64,000 nucleotides of DNA, taken from Fulvia fulva. Lineage: Eukaryota > Ascomycota > Dothideomycetes > Mycosphaerellales > Mycosphaerellaceae. The stretch is from NCBI RefSeq assembly GCF_020509005.1, contig NC_063012.1, forward strand, positions 3,968,001 through 4,032,000, in the 5' to 3' direction. The notes below the pieces were generated by a model that saw only the letters and a program-made list of their open reading frames with translations, was not told the DNA's origin and searched no databases. Of the stretch, positions 42,738-53,815 are shown piece after piece; positions within the stretch are counted from its first letter, which is position 1; every line of letters starts with the position of its first letter. The translations under genes and the position numbers were made by a program.

Positions 42738-43291
42738 ATGTCCTCGAACAAAACACTCCCAACTCCTGCTGAGATCTTGCAGCGTGTAAGAGACCGTACA
42801 CGTACACCAAATTACAGAACTAACAACACGAGTTCTACGACGCAGAGACGATCTACATGGTCGCCTTACCCCAGAAAAGGGATTTCTCTGGCATGGCCGC
42901 AACTTTATCTCCAGACATGAAGCTCGTTCAGTCGCCAGACTTGCTTTGGAGCGGGATATTTCACGGGCATGCCGGATTCCAGAAGTGGAGCGAGACCATG
43001 GCATCGTACTTCAATGGGCTTGAGGTCACGGATGCTCAGGTGTTCGAGAAAAGTGGCAGCGACAGCGTTGTTATCCACTCAGTATTGAAGCTTCGAATTA
43101 GGAAGAACTACAAAAGATTGGAGAGGCCATTGGTTCAGGTTGTAAAAGTCGACAGAGCGAAGGGCGTTATCGTAGAGATCACGCCGTTCTATTGGGATGT
43201 CAAGGGCTTGAACGAAATCTTGCCGAAGTGGATGTCTTCCAGATGTCATCAGCACTGGTATGAAGGACCGTACTTGCAAACGATCGTCTAG
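42738..43291 (+). CDS. SnoaL-like (NTF2-fold) protein
   Basis: Exons 42738-42785 and 42833-43291 with a 47-nt intron give 168 residues. The pattern EILQRFYDAETIYM, DFSGMAATLSPDMKLVQSPDLLW, GHAGFQKWSETMASYF and the final IVEITPFYWDVKGLNEIL is that of small fungal cone-shaped NTF2-like proteins of the SnoaL/limonene epoxide hydrolase fold. They are often encoded beside oxidoreductases in catabolic or biosynthetic clusters. Catalytic residues cannot be assigned. It is intact, whereas its two metabolic neighbours are broken. Confidence 0.85.
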
Positions 43292-43312
43292 TGGCACACC
43301 AGTCCGAACTTA

Positions 43313-44394
43313 CTACAGATCAGCTCTTGCTTCCTCTCCGGCCCAGCATCGCCTGATCGTCTCCCTGAGTGGCTCCTTCTCAACGCCTCGCGGATTCCAA
43401 TAGGGGTTGGACACTGCAATCTCAGCTGCCTTGTCTACGTCTTCCTCTTTCATGCCAAAGTCTTTCAGTCCTCGCTTCACCTTGAGCTTCGTTAGCAGCA
43501 CGTTCAGTCCATTGATCGCATCGCCATCACTTTCTGGCAGCACATCGGCCAGTCTTCTCAGGACATCTGGATCTTTGGAGCGTTGTATGCTATGGCGTGC
43601 GGCAACACAATCGTATGTGTCTCCGCATGGGGTAGGTTAAAAGATCCGCCAAGGGCATGGCAGAGCTTATGATGCAAACTCATGCCAACCGATCCAAGAC
43701 ACATCGCACATAACCAAGCGCCATACTGAGCTTTGATGCGAGCTTCACGATTCTGTGAATCATTCACGATGATTGGTAAGGACTCTGCCAGTGACTTTGT
43801 GCCTTCCAGTGCGAGCAAGTTCATAACGGGATTCGTGTTTCGAGCATATAGTGCCTCGACTGCGTGGGCTATGGCGTTCACGCCACTAGTCGCACTTAGA
43901 GCTGGTGGGAGGGTCATGGTGAAGTCCACGTCGTATATCACAATTCCCGGAAGGATCTTCGGATCTGATCTGGTCGTCTTCTTGCCGTCTGCTGTCTCGC
44001 CCAGGATGGGTGTCATCTCCGAGCCAGCGTAGGTTGTGGGTATAGAGATGTGCGGCAGACCTGTCCTGATCGATATCGCTTTGCCCAAGCCAGTAGTACT
44101 ACCACCTCCGAAGCTCACCAAGCAATCGGCACCACAGTCTTTGGCATATGTCAAGGCCTCATTGGTGACATAGGTTGGAGTGTGCATTGTGGCATTAGAG
44201 AACAATCCCGCTTTCTGAATCCCTCCGCGCTCCAGGATAGGCTCTAGCTGTACCACTTGGTTCCTCTGCTGAGGTGTAGACAGCAACAACGGCTTTGATA
44301 GGTTTAGTCGTTTGATCTCTTCCGGTAATTTGTTGATGCTGCCGGCGCCGAAGACGACTCTGCCAGGGTTGACATTGTACTCAAAGGACTCCAT
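43313..44394 (-). pseudogene. Maleylacetate reductase with a frameshift
   Basis: Iron-type alcohol dehydrogenase family enzyme that reduces maleylacetate to 3-oxoadipate in aromatic (hydroxyquinol/resorcinol) breakdown. The first 276 codons from MESFEYNVNPGRVVFGAGS include SFGGGSTTGLGKAIS, PTTYAGSEMTPI, SGVNAIAHAVEAL and GMSLHHKLCHALGG. The metal histidines are present. About one base is missing near 43571-43575, after AYNAPKI. Reading the other frame from there restores PDVLRRLADVLPESDGDAINGL and the normal C-terminus to TAG at 43313. The product as read stops 3 codons after the lesion. A genuine deletion or an assembly indel are both possible. Confidence 0.85.
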
Positions 44395-45001
44395 GGTAGA
44401 ATTCGAGAGGCGTGATGTAGCTCCAACTTACGCGTGACATTTACAGTACGGCGAACATGCCGTTTATGTATCTGTGGTCAGAGTGGGGAGACATGGTCCC
44501 ATTCGGAAGTGAGATCCGGCAGTTGCTAAGAGCAGCTTTAGATGCTACGCTTGAGCCTGTCCGTTGGGCAATGAAATTACAGCTGCCATGGCGGACAGCT
44601 CGACAGAAGCTATTGTGATGCTCGCGCTTGTATGTCTGTCGTGTCGAGTCGGCAGCGAGATGCGCCAGATTCGGCAATGGTGGTGTTAAGGATCGACGGA
44701 AGTGCAAGGATTGGTGACGAAGGCTCACTGCGGTTGCTCTTGGTGACGGAAAGTAGCATGGAAGGGGCATACGGTAGAGTATGTGTTCGCATAGGTGGAG
44801 ATACAGGAAGGAACGATCGTTCGCCATGATAGTGTGCCCTGTTGGGCTTTTTGTCACGCTTCGACTTTTGGCTTCGCGGGCGGCGGAAGCAGCCGAAGTA
44901 GACAGGACCTCGCCAAGATTTTGGAATTGGTTTGGTGTGCTTGACGATGGACTTTTGATAGCACTGCATCGCACCTTCCGCCGCCTCATACTAACATCAA
45001 G
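44395..45001. other. Divergent promoter region of maleylacetate reductase and RPS3
   Basis: Contains the presumed RPS3 promoter and 5' leader exon. A 308-codon minus-strand frame crosses it but lacks coding character. Confidence 0.4.
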
Positions 45002-45341
45002 GTAAGCATATGCACACTGAGCTGAGAACTGCTGCTGCTGTCGACGATATATCTGCGAGATAAGAGGCGGAGAGAGATGCAACCAAGAGAAGGCACATGT
45101 CAAGAGATGAACACTTTGGGAAGAAAGGAAGAATATACACACATTGCTGCAGTGGAAGCTGCTTGTCAGCGCAAAAGGAAGGCATTGATCAGATCCCGCG
45201 CATCGTCGTGCCCTCGAGATTGTTTTTTGAGGATACTCCACCAAGGAGATCAGGGCAAACCAGATGTTCACGTTCGACAGCAGAAGTGGACAGACTCGGT
45301 GCATCTGCTTTACCGAGCACGTGCTAACATCTTCTGAATAG
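45002..45341 (+). other. Putative 5'-UTR intron of RPS3
   Basis: ATCAAG followed by GTAAGC, a GCTAAC branch-like site and TGAATAG define a 340-nt intron ending 24 bp before the RPS3 start codon. Leader introns are common in fungal ribosomal protein genes. I found no snoRNA boxes inside. Confidence 0.5.
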
Positions 45342-45365
45342 AGCACCGACTCCAGGTAGCCCAGC

Positions 45366-46251
45366 ATGCAGTCGCAAACCGCCCCAGCTCAAGCCATGAG
45401 CGGCCTCAACATCTCCAAGCGCCGCAAGTTCGTGGCCGACGGTGTCTTCTACGCCGAGCTCAACGAGTTCTTCCAGCGCGAGTTGGCCGAGGAAGGTTAC
45501 TCTGGTGTCGAGGTTCGCGTCACCCCAACTGTCACCGACATCATCATCCGCGCAACACACACCCAGGAGGTTCTTGGTGAGCAGGGTCGCAGAATCCGTG
45601 AGGTGAGGACAATCCAAGACTTTGAGGCTGCATGTCCACTACTAACCCTCCTTCCAGCTCACCAGCTTGATCACCCACCGCTTCCGCTTCCCACCCGACT
45701 CGGTCTCCCTCTACGCCGCCAAGGTCCAGTCCCGTGGTCTCTCCGCCGTTGCTCAGTGCGAGTCCCTCCGCTACAAGCTCCTCAACGGTCTTGCCGTCCG
45801 CCGCGCCTGCTACGGTGTGCTTCGCTTCATCATGGAGTCTGGCGCCAAGGGCTGTGAGGTTGTCGTTTCCGGCAAGCTCCGCGCTGCTCGTGCCAAGAGC
45901 ATGAAGTTCACCGATGGCTTCATGATCCACTCCGGTCAGCCTGCCAAGGACTTCATCGACCACGCGACCCGTCACGTTCTCCTCAGACAAGGTGTGCTTG
46001 GTATCAAGGTCAAGATCATGCGCGCATCTTCATCTCCAGGCGACCCGTCTGGCGAGAAGGCTGGCGGCAAGGGCCTGCCAGACTCCGTCACCATCATCGA
46101 GCCAAAGGAGGAGCAGCCAATCCTCGCACCAAGTTCCCAGGACTACGGTGCCAAGGCTGCTCAGGCTGCACAGTACGCCCAGCAACAACAGCAGGCACAG
46201 GGCGAGGAAGGTGGTGCTGAGGGAGAAGCACCAGCTGCGCAAGAGTACTAG
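45366..46251 (+). CDS. RPS3: 40S ribosomal protein S3 (uS3)
   Basis: Small-subunit protein at the mRNA entry channel. Exons 45366-45602 and 45658-46251 (55-nt intron) encode 276 residues. The KH domain ([33 protein letters not shown]) and the C-terminal domain ([52 protein letters not shown]) are canonical. The C-terminal tail is extended, with Gln/Ala/Glu-rich repeats. Translation may begin at the second Met ([12 protein letters not shown], 45396), closer to other species. Ends in TAG. Confidence 0.97.
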
Positions 46252-46882
46252 GTGTGTAATGCTCAACGTCATGTCACGTATCATGGAACCGGAGTTGGCC
46301 ACGGAGCGTTTGAAAGGGTTTCTATGCTTTGAGAACATCAAGGCAGCGCTTCTGTAGTCGCAATCTACAGTCTTCAGCACTCACAGAGCTCGATGCAAGG
46401 AAGAAAAGTTGGCTTCCATTATGACTACTTCACCTTTGTCCGATTGCACCAGCGCCGTGTCCTTTAAGTTGTCTACTGTACGTGCTGCTGATATGCAACA
46501 TCAACCGCGATCAGCTCTGAATCTCGTCAGCGCGAGGTTTAACGGAGTGAATGTCCACAGTTTCAATGGGCATCAGCTGTCGCCTAATCCACCTCTTACG
46601 GATACGAAAGGCGAGGATCTTGCAAAGACTAAGGCATGTACGACACAGGCAGGAGGCATCAAGAGACAAGGCAAAAACTCTTAACAAGGCGATTATCGTG
46701 TGTGAAGTGCAAGGCATACTCGCCGGGCAGATACGAGTCTTCATAGCCTGAGCTACTTTGCTCCTGTTGGAGTACCACAGACCCTGCAGACCACCTGCTT
46801 GGACTCATCCCCATGATGACAGAATTGGCCACTGTCATTGTTTTCATACATGTTACATTCCTGAACTCGTTTCCCTCCACAA
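46252..46882. other. Intergenic region
   Basis: 631 bp between convergent RPS3 and the Whi5-like gene; no feature recognised. Confidence 0.4.
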
Positions 46883-47844
46883 TCACACAGCATTGCGTAA
46901 CCCCAGAAGACCTTCCGCCACCCTGCCTTTCACAATACTGCTAGTAAGTTCCTGCTCCGGTGCTGAGAACCTTCCACTCGTCGGCGTCTTTGCTTCACCG
47001 CCACGAGACAACTTTGCTGGCGAGAAGGCTGATGGAGGTGAACTCGGCATATTGTACAGCATGCGATTACTATACGCCGTAGGTCGCAGGAGTGGTGCAG
47101 GCAGAAGTTGCGCACACGGCTGTTGTTCGGATGGAACCAGAGCAAAGGCATGAGGTGGCGGAGGCGGGCTTTGCTCGACCCTTAGGTCGTCGAAAGGAAT
47201 GTCCGTCTGGTTTGTTCTGACTTTGTACATCGCTACCCGCAGTCGAAGTCGAAGTAGTTCTGCATATGACGGGCCTTTGACTGTTGTTGCTGACTGAGCT
47301 GGCTGCTGAGAGCTTGGTGCTGTCTGGGAAGACGGATCATAGTTGATTAATGACGAGAAAGACCGGCGCTCGTTGGACCCTGGGCCATCTTCTTCCTCGG
47401 GAGAGTCATTTGGGGTATTCGGCCGTGTAGGCTCACTCGGTGAGATATGTTGTATCTCGGGCAATGGGTTCTTCTTTGGTCAGCTTCGAGCAACACATCT
47501 TAGATATCTTCACAACATACTTCCTGAAGTGGTAGTGCTGGCGACCATTGTGGTAGTGGCTGCGTAATGACAGGAGCCGCAGCAGTATGCACTTGGCTCA
47601 GAGGAGAGTCGATCGAGAGCTTTCGTCGCTTCAAGTACTGAAAGCCTTGGCCTCCTTCCATGGCTGCCGTGAAACTCCGCTTGAGAGGGCTTCCAGTAAG
47701 TGGTTTGCTGTTGAGCATAGTCGCTGACGAAGGCTGCTGCCTGACATTGGGAGAGACTTCGCCGAGCGCGCGTCGGCTTGGGTTGTTTGAGCTCAAACGA
47801 GAGTCTGCAGAGAAGACCAGGTTCGCATTGGTGTTTTCCGCCAT
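46883..47844 (-). CDS. Whi5/Nrm1-type G1/S transcription repressor
   Basis: Exons 47521-47844 and 46883-47470 with a 50-nt intron give about 303 residues. The diagnostic segment is PSYAELLRLRLRVAMYKVRTNQ-TDIPFDDLRV, the Whi5 motif by which these repressors bind SBF/MBF. The rest is disordered and rich in Ser and Pro, with several SP/TP sites (for example GSPLKR, IDSPLS, KTPTSGR), likely CDK targets. KRRKLS is a probable nuclear signal. In yeasts the family (Whi5, Nrm1) sets cell size and shuts off G1/S genes; which paralogue this is cannot be told here. The start is MAENTNANLVF; an upstream extension is open. Confidence 0.85.
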
Positions 47845-48460
47845 GCTGCAGGCACGCGACTTTGTTTGGACGCGTTTCGTGGGCGAATTCTTCTTCCTCT
47901 GAGTAGATAATGGCAGATCCTGGGACAGAGACTGATCTCGTAAACAGGACCTATGACAGTATGGCTTAGACGCAGGAACCCTTGTGGTATCAGATGCCGA
48001 CGTGTTGTTATGTTGTTGGTACATGTGTACAGTAGTCGTTGTCGATGCGAGACCCTGAGAAAGCACGATGCACCCACCAAGAAAGAGCTCGGACTTTCCT
48101 GCGGGGGTGATGGATCTTCCTCCCTGACTCGGCAAGACCAGCAACACCCGTAAACTCGTCCAGCAAAGCGTTGCACGACTCCTTCGCCATCATGCACACA
48201 GCCTCACTTTTCCCACTGCAGCAGCCAACGTCACACACCATGTTGAGTACCACCGAACTGTGTAGCGCAGAGGCAACGCACCTCGCCGACGAAAGGCAGT
48301 ACATACATGTACAAGTACATGTACTCACTGGCTCGCTATGACGTGCCGCTTGCTTAGGAAGCATCTCTAAGGGCCACTCTCTCTCGCCCCCACACGAGCC
48401 TTACTGAACTTGTTACTGTTGATCTGTGCTAGCTAAGTCATTGCCAAACCTGACAACAAC
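47845..48460. other. Divergent promoter region
   Basis: 616 bp between the Whi5-like and SDR genes. An imperfect palindrome made of CATGTAC and GTACATG units lies at about 48303-48323. No coding sequence supported. Confidence 0.4.
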
Positions 48461-49389
48461 ATGCCCACCGCAGTAGTGACGGGAGCTAACAGGTAAGACG
48501 CAAGCCCAGGCCTCTCAGACCACCATCGACGCTACGTACTAATGCATGACTACTAGTGGCATTGGACATGCCTTTGCTCAGATCTTGATCAGTGAGGTAT
48601 GGCTGCTGAGACAGAGCCAGTGAGGCTTCGAATCATGACCGACTAACCACTTCTGCAGGGCTATGAAGTCCACGTACGACTGCCAAACTCAGCTCCAGCG
48701 TTGCCTCGAGCATTGACACTGACCCTAAGGATGATAGGCGGCGGATCACGAAGTTGGAGAGAACCTCCAGTCGTTGCAGTGTCGACTTCATCGTACGCTC
48801 GCCGCCACGGATTTGTCAACACATCAGCTCTAACCACGTCCCAGGCCTCGATGTGCGAGCCCCCGAATCAATCGCTGGCTTTGCAGCCCAGCTCGCCAAT
48901 AAGCCCGTTGACGTTCTTCTCAACGTCGCCGGAGTCATGGCCCAAGGCGAGCAAGACGCTCTCGGCAACGTCACCAAAGATAGCATGACCCGGATCTTCG
49001 AGACCAATACCTTTGGCCCACTCCTCCTTACCCAAGCCCTCCTCGAGAACATCTCCCAATCGCAGAGCCCTCGGATTGGCATCGTCAGTAGCCGTGTTGG
49101 CAGCATACAGGACAATAGCACAGGAGGATCATACGCATACCGAGCATCGAAAGCGGCAGTGAACAGCATTGGAAAGAGCTTGGCGATGGACTTGCAGAGT
49201 AAGGGAGTCGTGGTGAGCTTGCTGCATCCCGGTATTGTGGTGTCAAACCTCAATCCTGCTGTAGAAGGTCAGCCTGAAGCTGTACAGCCAGAGGAGGCGG
49301 CGACCAAGTTGTGGGCAGTGTTCATGTCTAAGGGTATGGAGGAGACGGGCAAGTTCTGGCATAGAGAGGGTTACGAGCTGCCTTGGTGA
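48461..49389 (+). CDS. Short-chain dehydrogenase/reductase (C-factor-like)
   Basis: Exons 48461-48492, 48557-48596, 48659-48673 and 48730-49389. The N-terminus MPTAVVTGANSGIGHAFAQIL has the cofactor-binding TGxxxGIG, split by the first intron. VDVLLNVAGV stands for the NAG motif. The active-site Ser is in GIVSSRVGSI, and YRASKAAVNSIGKSLA gives the catalytic YxxxK. The HPGIV motif follows. Residues between GYEVH and LDVRAPES are poorly conserved (TSSRCSVDF...SSNHVPG). An additional intron ending in CCCAG near 48844 would remove them and match the family better, but its donor is weak. The substrate is unknown. Confidence 0.82.
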
Positions 49390-49753
49390 AATGGCGGCCT
49401 ACAAATATATCATGACGTGGAGAGCTCACGAGCCATCCACATAACATGCCAGATATCAGGCCTCAGGCAGCCTTGCATCACGAAAAGCACTTCAGCTCAA
49501 GCATAAAGTGACCATGTCCAGCGCAGACTTGCTCCATCATACGGAAATGACACGTAGTAATCGATGACATACGAATGCATCTATGGGTACACTCTAGAAC
49601 GATCTTGGGGGTATTGAGCTGCGAAGCGGACAATTTTCAGCCTGACCACAGCAGGCATCGACAAATAAGAATCAGTCAAACCATCACCCAGTGCCCAACT
49701 TTCGACACGATGCCCAAACGCCCATCGACGCCCTGCTCACGTCTTGGAACAGA
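49390..49753. other. Intergenic region
   Basis: Between convergent genes; nothing recognised. Confidence 0.4.
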
Positions 49754-51787
49754 CTACTGCACCGCACTATTCGCGCTGGCCAGCTGACTTCTAATGTTCG
49801 CCTCGGCAAGTTCTGACTCCATCCTTGAGATCCTTTCCGCCTGGTCTGCGGCCTGTCCCTCCAGTTCCTGAATCCTGTTCTCGTAGTGAATAGCGTTGGC
49901 GTCCTGTAGCTTTATGCGCTCGTCGCCCAGTCTTATCCGTTCTTCTTGATCTTGAACGAGCTGGCGAAGCCGTTTGAGCTCAAGCTCGTGATCTGGTGTG
50001 AAGTCGATTTGAAATTCCCCAGCCAGTGACCGCTTCCGTTTATTACTCGCGGCAGGAGGCGCCGCGTAGTGGTCCTGTTGTTGGTCAATCGTCTCCGATA
50101 TGCCGCCTATCGAGGCAGGCGTGTCGCCGTCTTCAGTGCCTATTGTGATATCTGTGGCGTCCCGTTTGAGTAGCATGGGCTGCGAAGGTTGCGAGGCTGC
50201 ATCCACATCAGGATGTACGCGACGCATATGCTCGTTGAGGTTCTCCTTCCGCGTGAAGCCTTTCCCTGAGTGACGCTTGCAATCTCGTACCGGACACATC
50301 AATGCAGCTTTCGGTCCTCCATGTTTCCCATGGACTTCACGCTCGTGACGAAGAAGGCCACCGCTATACCTAGAAGCAAACGGTACAAGGTCAGCAGATG
50401 TCTCAGACATGCGAAGATGCCCAGCACCCTTCAGTTTTACTCACGTGAATCCTTGAAGTTTGGCACATGATGCGTGTCCACAGCGATACGGTCTGTCGTG
50501 CTTGTCCATGTGCTTACTGCGAAATGATCAGCATCGCGCACCGCATCTATCATGTAGCATTAGCACTCACCTCCATTCGCATTTCCGGTCGAAGGTCTGC
50601 CCGGCGCATTCCTCCGCGAAATTGCAGATGTATTTCTTTTGGTCATTCATGGGCGGATCGCCTCGCTTGAAAGCGCGCGAGCCTCGAGGCGCGAAATCCT
50701 CGTTGGCTCCATTTGGCGATGCGCCTAGTTGAGAAGCAACCGATCCAGATCGACTATGCGGTTGCGTCTGCGTCTGTGTCTGCGGTTGCGATTGTTGTAG
50801 TATGGCGTTCGTCAAAGTGTCCGATTGCGACATTTCTGAATGCGACCGCTTGCGCGATACATGTAGTTGCTGGTCGGCCATCGTTGGATCGTGAGGAGAC
50901 TGCGCGCTCACCGGCGACACTGGAGTCTGCATGTTCTCTGGTGGTTCCGAAGGCATGGGGTATGTCGCCTGGGGACTCAAATGACCTGGATTATGCTCTG
51001 GATAGTTGGTATACGGATAAGGTGGCAAAGACTGCATAGGTGACGTGGAAAAGCTCGTGTCCTGAGGCTGTGCGCCCGCAACGTCCGGAGAGGTGAGTCT
51101 TATGCTCGGAGTCAAAGGCTCCCGCGACCGCAGTGGCGACTGATCATGCAGCCCAGGCGGGCCAGATGCGCTGGTCGCAAGCTGATACCATGAAAGATTG
51201 CTGTCAGCTGGAAAGGTGCTGTCGAAGTTGTGACAGGCGTCCTGAGGCAACCAGTTAGCGAGCAGTCCGGCCGCGGTCTCCGAGTATGCAGGCGCAGGCG
51301 CAGCCACGCTGTACTCGTTGCTGGTATTTGTACGCGGAATGGCTAGGCTCGGGCGATGGCGCGTTGCTTGCTGCTGGTCATGTGCTTCTGTTTGGGCTTG
51401 GCCGTTAGGCAGAGTGATTCGGCTGGCTAGTGACTCACGGCCAGCAGGCGTCGAAGGCGAGGATGGAGAAGAGAGGTGCGAATGGTGTGGCTCAGCGGCT
51501 CGGCGTTGCTGATTGGTCGCACCGATCCCGAGCGATCCTGTGAGCCGACCTCTTTCACTGAATGTATGCGACCTCGACATCTCGCCATCCTCACCTCGAA
51601 ACTGCACATCCGACGTGTGCATCGAGTACCGTTGTTGTTGTTGCTGCTGCCGGCTGGACAGATACTGATGCACCACATGATGCGGGACCATGACGCCGCC
51701 CTGCGCATCGATCATGTTGCCTTGCTCGTCGAAGCGGACTTGGTCTCTACTGTTGGTGTCGCGGGTGTGGCGAGCGTTTTCGGACAT
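49754..51787 (-). CDS. C2H2 zinc-finger transcription factor
   Basis: Exons 50571-51787, 50445-50516 and 49754-50369 encode about 634 residues. The N-terminal 400 residues are Gln/Ser/Pro-rich, including QQQQQQ and QTQTQTQ tracts, and look like activation or disordered sequence. Three consecutive finger-like units follow: CNFAEEC...KHMDKH, CGHASCAKLQGFT...RHEREVH, and CPVRDCKRHSGKGFTRKENLNEHMRRVH. Introns cut both the first and second fingers, so splicing is essential for DNA binding. Near the C-terminus are a KRKR signal and a coiled coil (ELKRLRQLVQDQEERIRLGDERIKLQD), probably for dimerisation. Target genes are unknown. The first exon could begin further upstream. Confidence 0.87.
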
Positions 51788-53815
51788 TCGGCAGGCTGTC
51801 TCGACTGCCGCAATACAGGCCTGGCGACTGAGATCCAGGTGCTGGTCAGAAGATGTCTGGACGAAGAGGGATAACGTGTCCGCTCATAGCAGAGTGCTTC
51901 GAGTCCGTGGACGGCCGAGACTGCTGCGAATGGCCCTCCGCAGCCCAGCTATTGCCTGATACAGGAGCTCAGTGTCGCAGGCAGACTAACCAGATCCGTG
52001 CGATTGAGATGCTCGGCCAGTGGCACTAAGAGGCTGTCGACGCAGAGAGCCGCAGGCCTTGAGTCATCAAGACCGATCTGTCAAATGGGATCAGACGGTG
52101 CGCGTGCAACTGGCTCACTGGTTGATGAAGTTTCGATGTGGAAGTGCTTCAAGAAGTGGATGTCTCAGCCACTGTGGACCATGCTTCTGATTGATGATGG
52201 GATGGTCGAGTCTTTCTGTAAAGCTGGACGCGGTTAGCATCCTGTCTTGGTGGCATCGGATCGCGCTGTCTCACCTCTCGAGTTTTGAGTATGGATTTTG
52301 ATGCACGTGCGTGAAGGCAAGTTGCGGCGGTATTTGACTCTCTCAAGTCGCGTTCAAGTGGTGTACTCTCTGGCGGAGGTTGTAGCCGCCGGAGGTCTCG
52401 CTCAAGTTCGCTGTATGTGTCGCAGTCACTTTCTGATTGAACCTGAAGCGGAGTGAGCTTCAAGTAGCTCTTCTGGAAGGCCTGATCTGCTCTGTTGGCG
52501 TGTCAACCACAAAGGTCACAACCGGCGCGAACAATGGCGAGGGATAGAAGGCAAGAATAGGGAATAGTATTAGATCAATCAGCAGAAACAATAACTTCAC
52601 CAAGTCCACGGAAAGTCATACATCAAAAGTCAAGCCCACCTCATACCGAAGCACTAATCCACAGAGGCTATGTCCAAAGCTGCCACAAGGGGCTATGTGC
52701 AATTGTTTGCATGCACGAGCACACGGCGGCCTCATTTAACAGGCCTCAGTCATCAATTCTGGTCAATTTTTACGCCAGACAGCGGCTGAATATGTACGAA
52801 TGCCTGGGCTCGCGCATAGTATCCACCAATCGAAGACGATGAGCCGCCTACTGTAGTTCACGAGGGACCGCCCGCGGTCAATGATCAGGGCGAAAGCTAG
52901 GCAGAACGCGGTATGCGCCTCAATGCGCAGTAGCCGGCCGGGGCTGTGTGTAAGTGCTGTGCTTGCTGTGACTCTTATTTCTCCACTTCAATGGCCATTG
53001 CTGAGCGGATATACTGCTCGGCTATGGAGACCGATGGTTCCAAGGTCCTCAAATGTAGTGAGCCGGATTGAAAAGTACAATGCAGATGGTTGTGTTCGAT
53101 AGGGTTTAAGTGGAGTCCACAATCGAAGGACAAGCCCCCAGCCTGCCGCGGCTTCGCCCCCGGCTGCTTCTCTCGTGTAATTTGTTCCTTGTTGACATTG
53201 CTGCATCCTCACTCGCGTCCTTCTGTTCGATTTCACGGATGTCTTCGCAGATGTACTCCCCATGCGCACCTATGGGATTCTGGAGCCATAAAATCAGTAG
53301 CAACAGTGCTTCTTCCGACGACTGGTATCACTTCAGTGGCGTACAAGATCGGCGCAACAATAGCGCAATGGTAAAGTCACTTGCATCAGCATACAGTACG
53401 TTTGTGTGCGGTGAAGATTCGACAGCGCCGCTGCACTGATATCGGGCGTTCCGATGTTTCTGCTGCTTTGGTCATCATCTTCAATATAGCCTTGTCAACC
53501 CACGTGGCCTAGAGAATGGTATGATGCACCATGAGCAGTTTCGGGGTCTTTGATTCTGGATTGACTTTCATTCATGATCCCATGCTATAACAAAAGAAGC
53601 ATGTAAGTAAAACAAGACGCGTAATGGTATCGTAGCAACGTCCCATAATCCATCCGAGCAGACGCGCCACCGACTGCTCGGGTACCCATACGTTTCCCTA
53701 GCCCCATTTCATGCCATTAGTGAACTCCAGGCCCACCAGCATTACTACAATATCCCTGAACGCCATGCCCAATGATTACAGTATTCATGCACAATTGCTC
53801 GTCCCCGCGACTGGG
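51788..53815. other. Intergenic region, 2.0 kb
   Basis: The longest gene-free stretch besides the right end. Upstream DNA of the zinc-finger gene and the 3' side of MAF1. Frames of up to about 110 codons overlap on both strands without family resemblance. No RNA gene seen. Confidence 0.4.

Noticed and set aside
45002..45341. Intron-encoded snoRNA in the RPS3 leader intron
   Set aside because: No convincing C (RTGATGA) and D (CTGA) box pair with terminal stem was found.
44441..45367. 308-codon minus-strand ORF
   Set aside because: It lies over the presumed RPS3 promoter and 5'-UTR intron, has no family resemblance and an erratic Cys/Ser/Arg-rich composition; most likely a chance frame.
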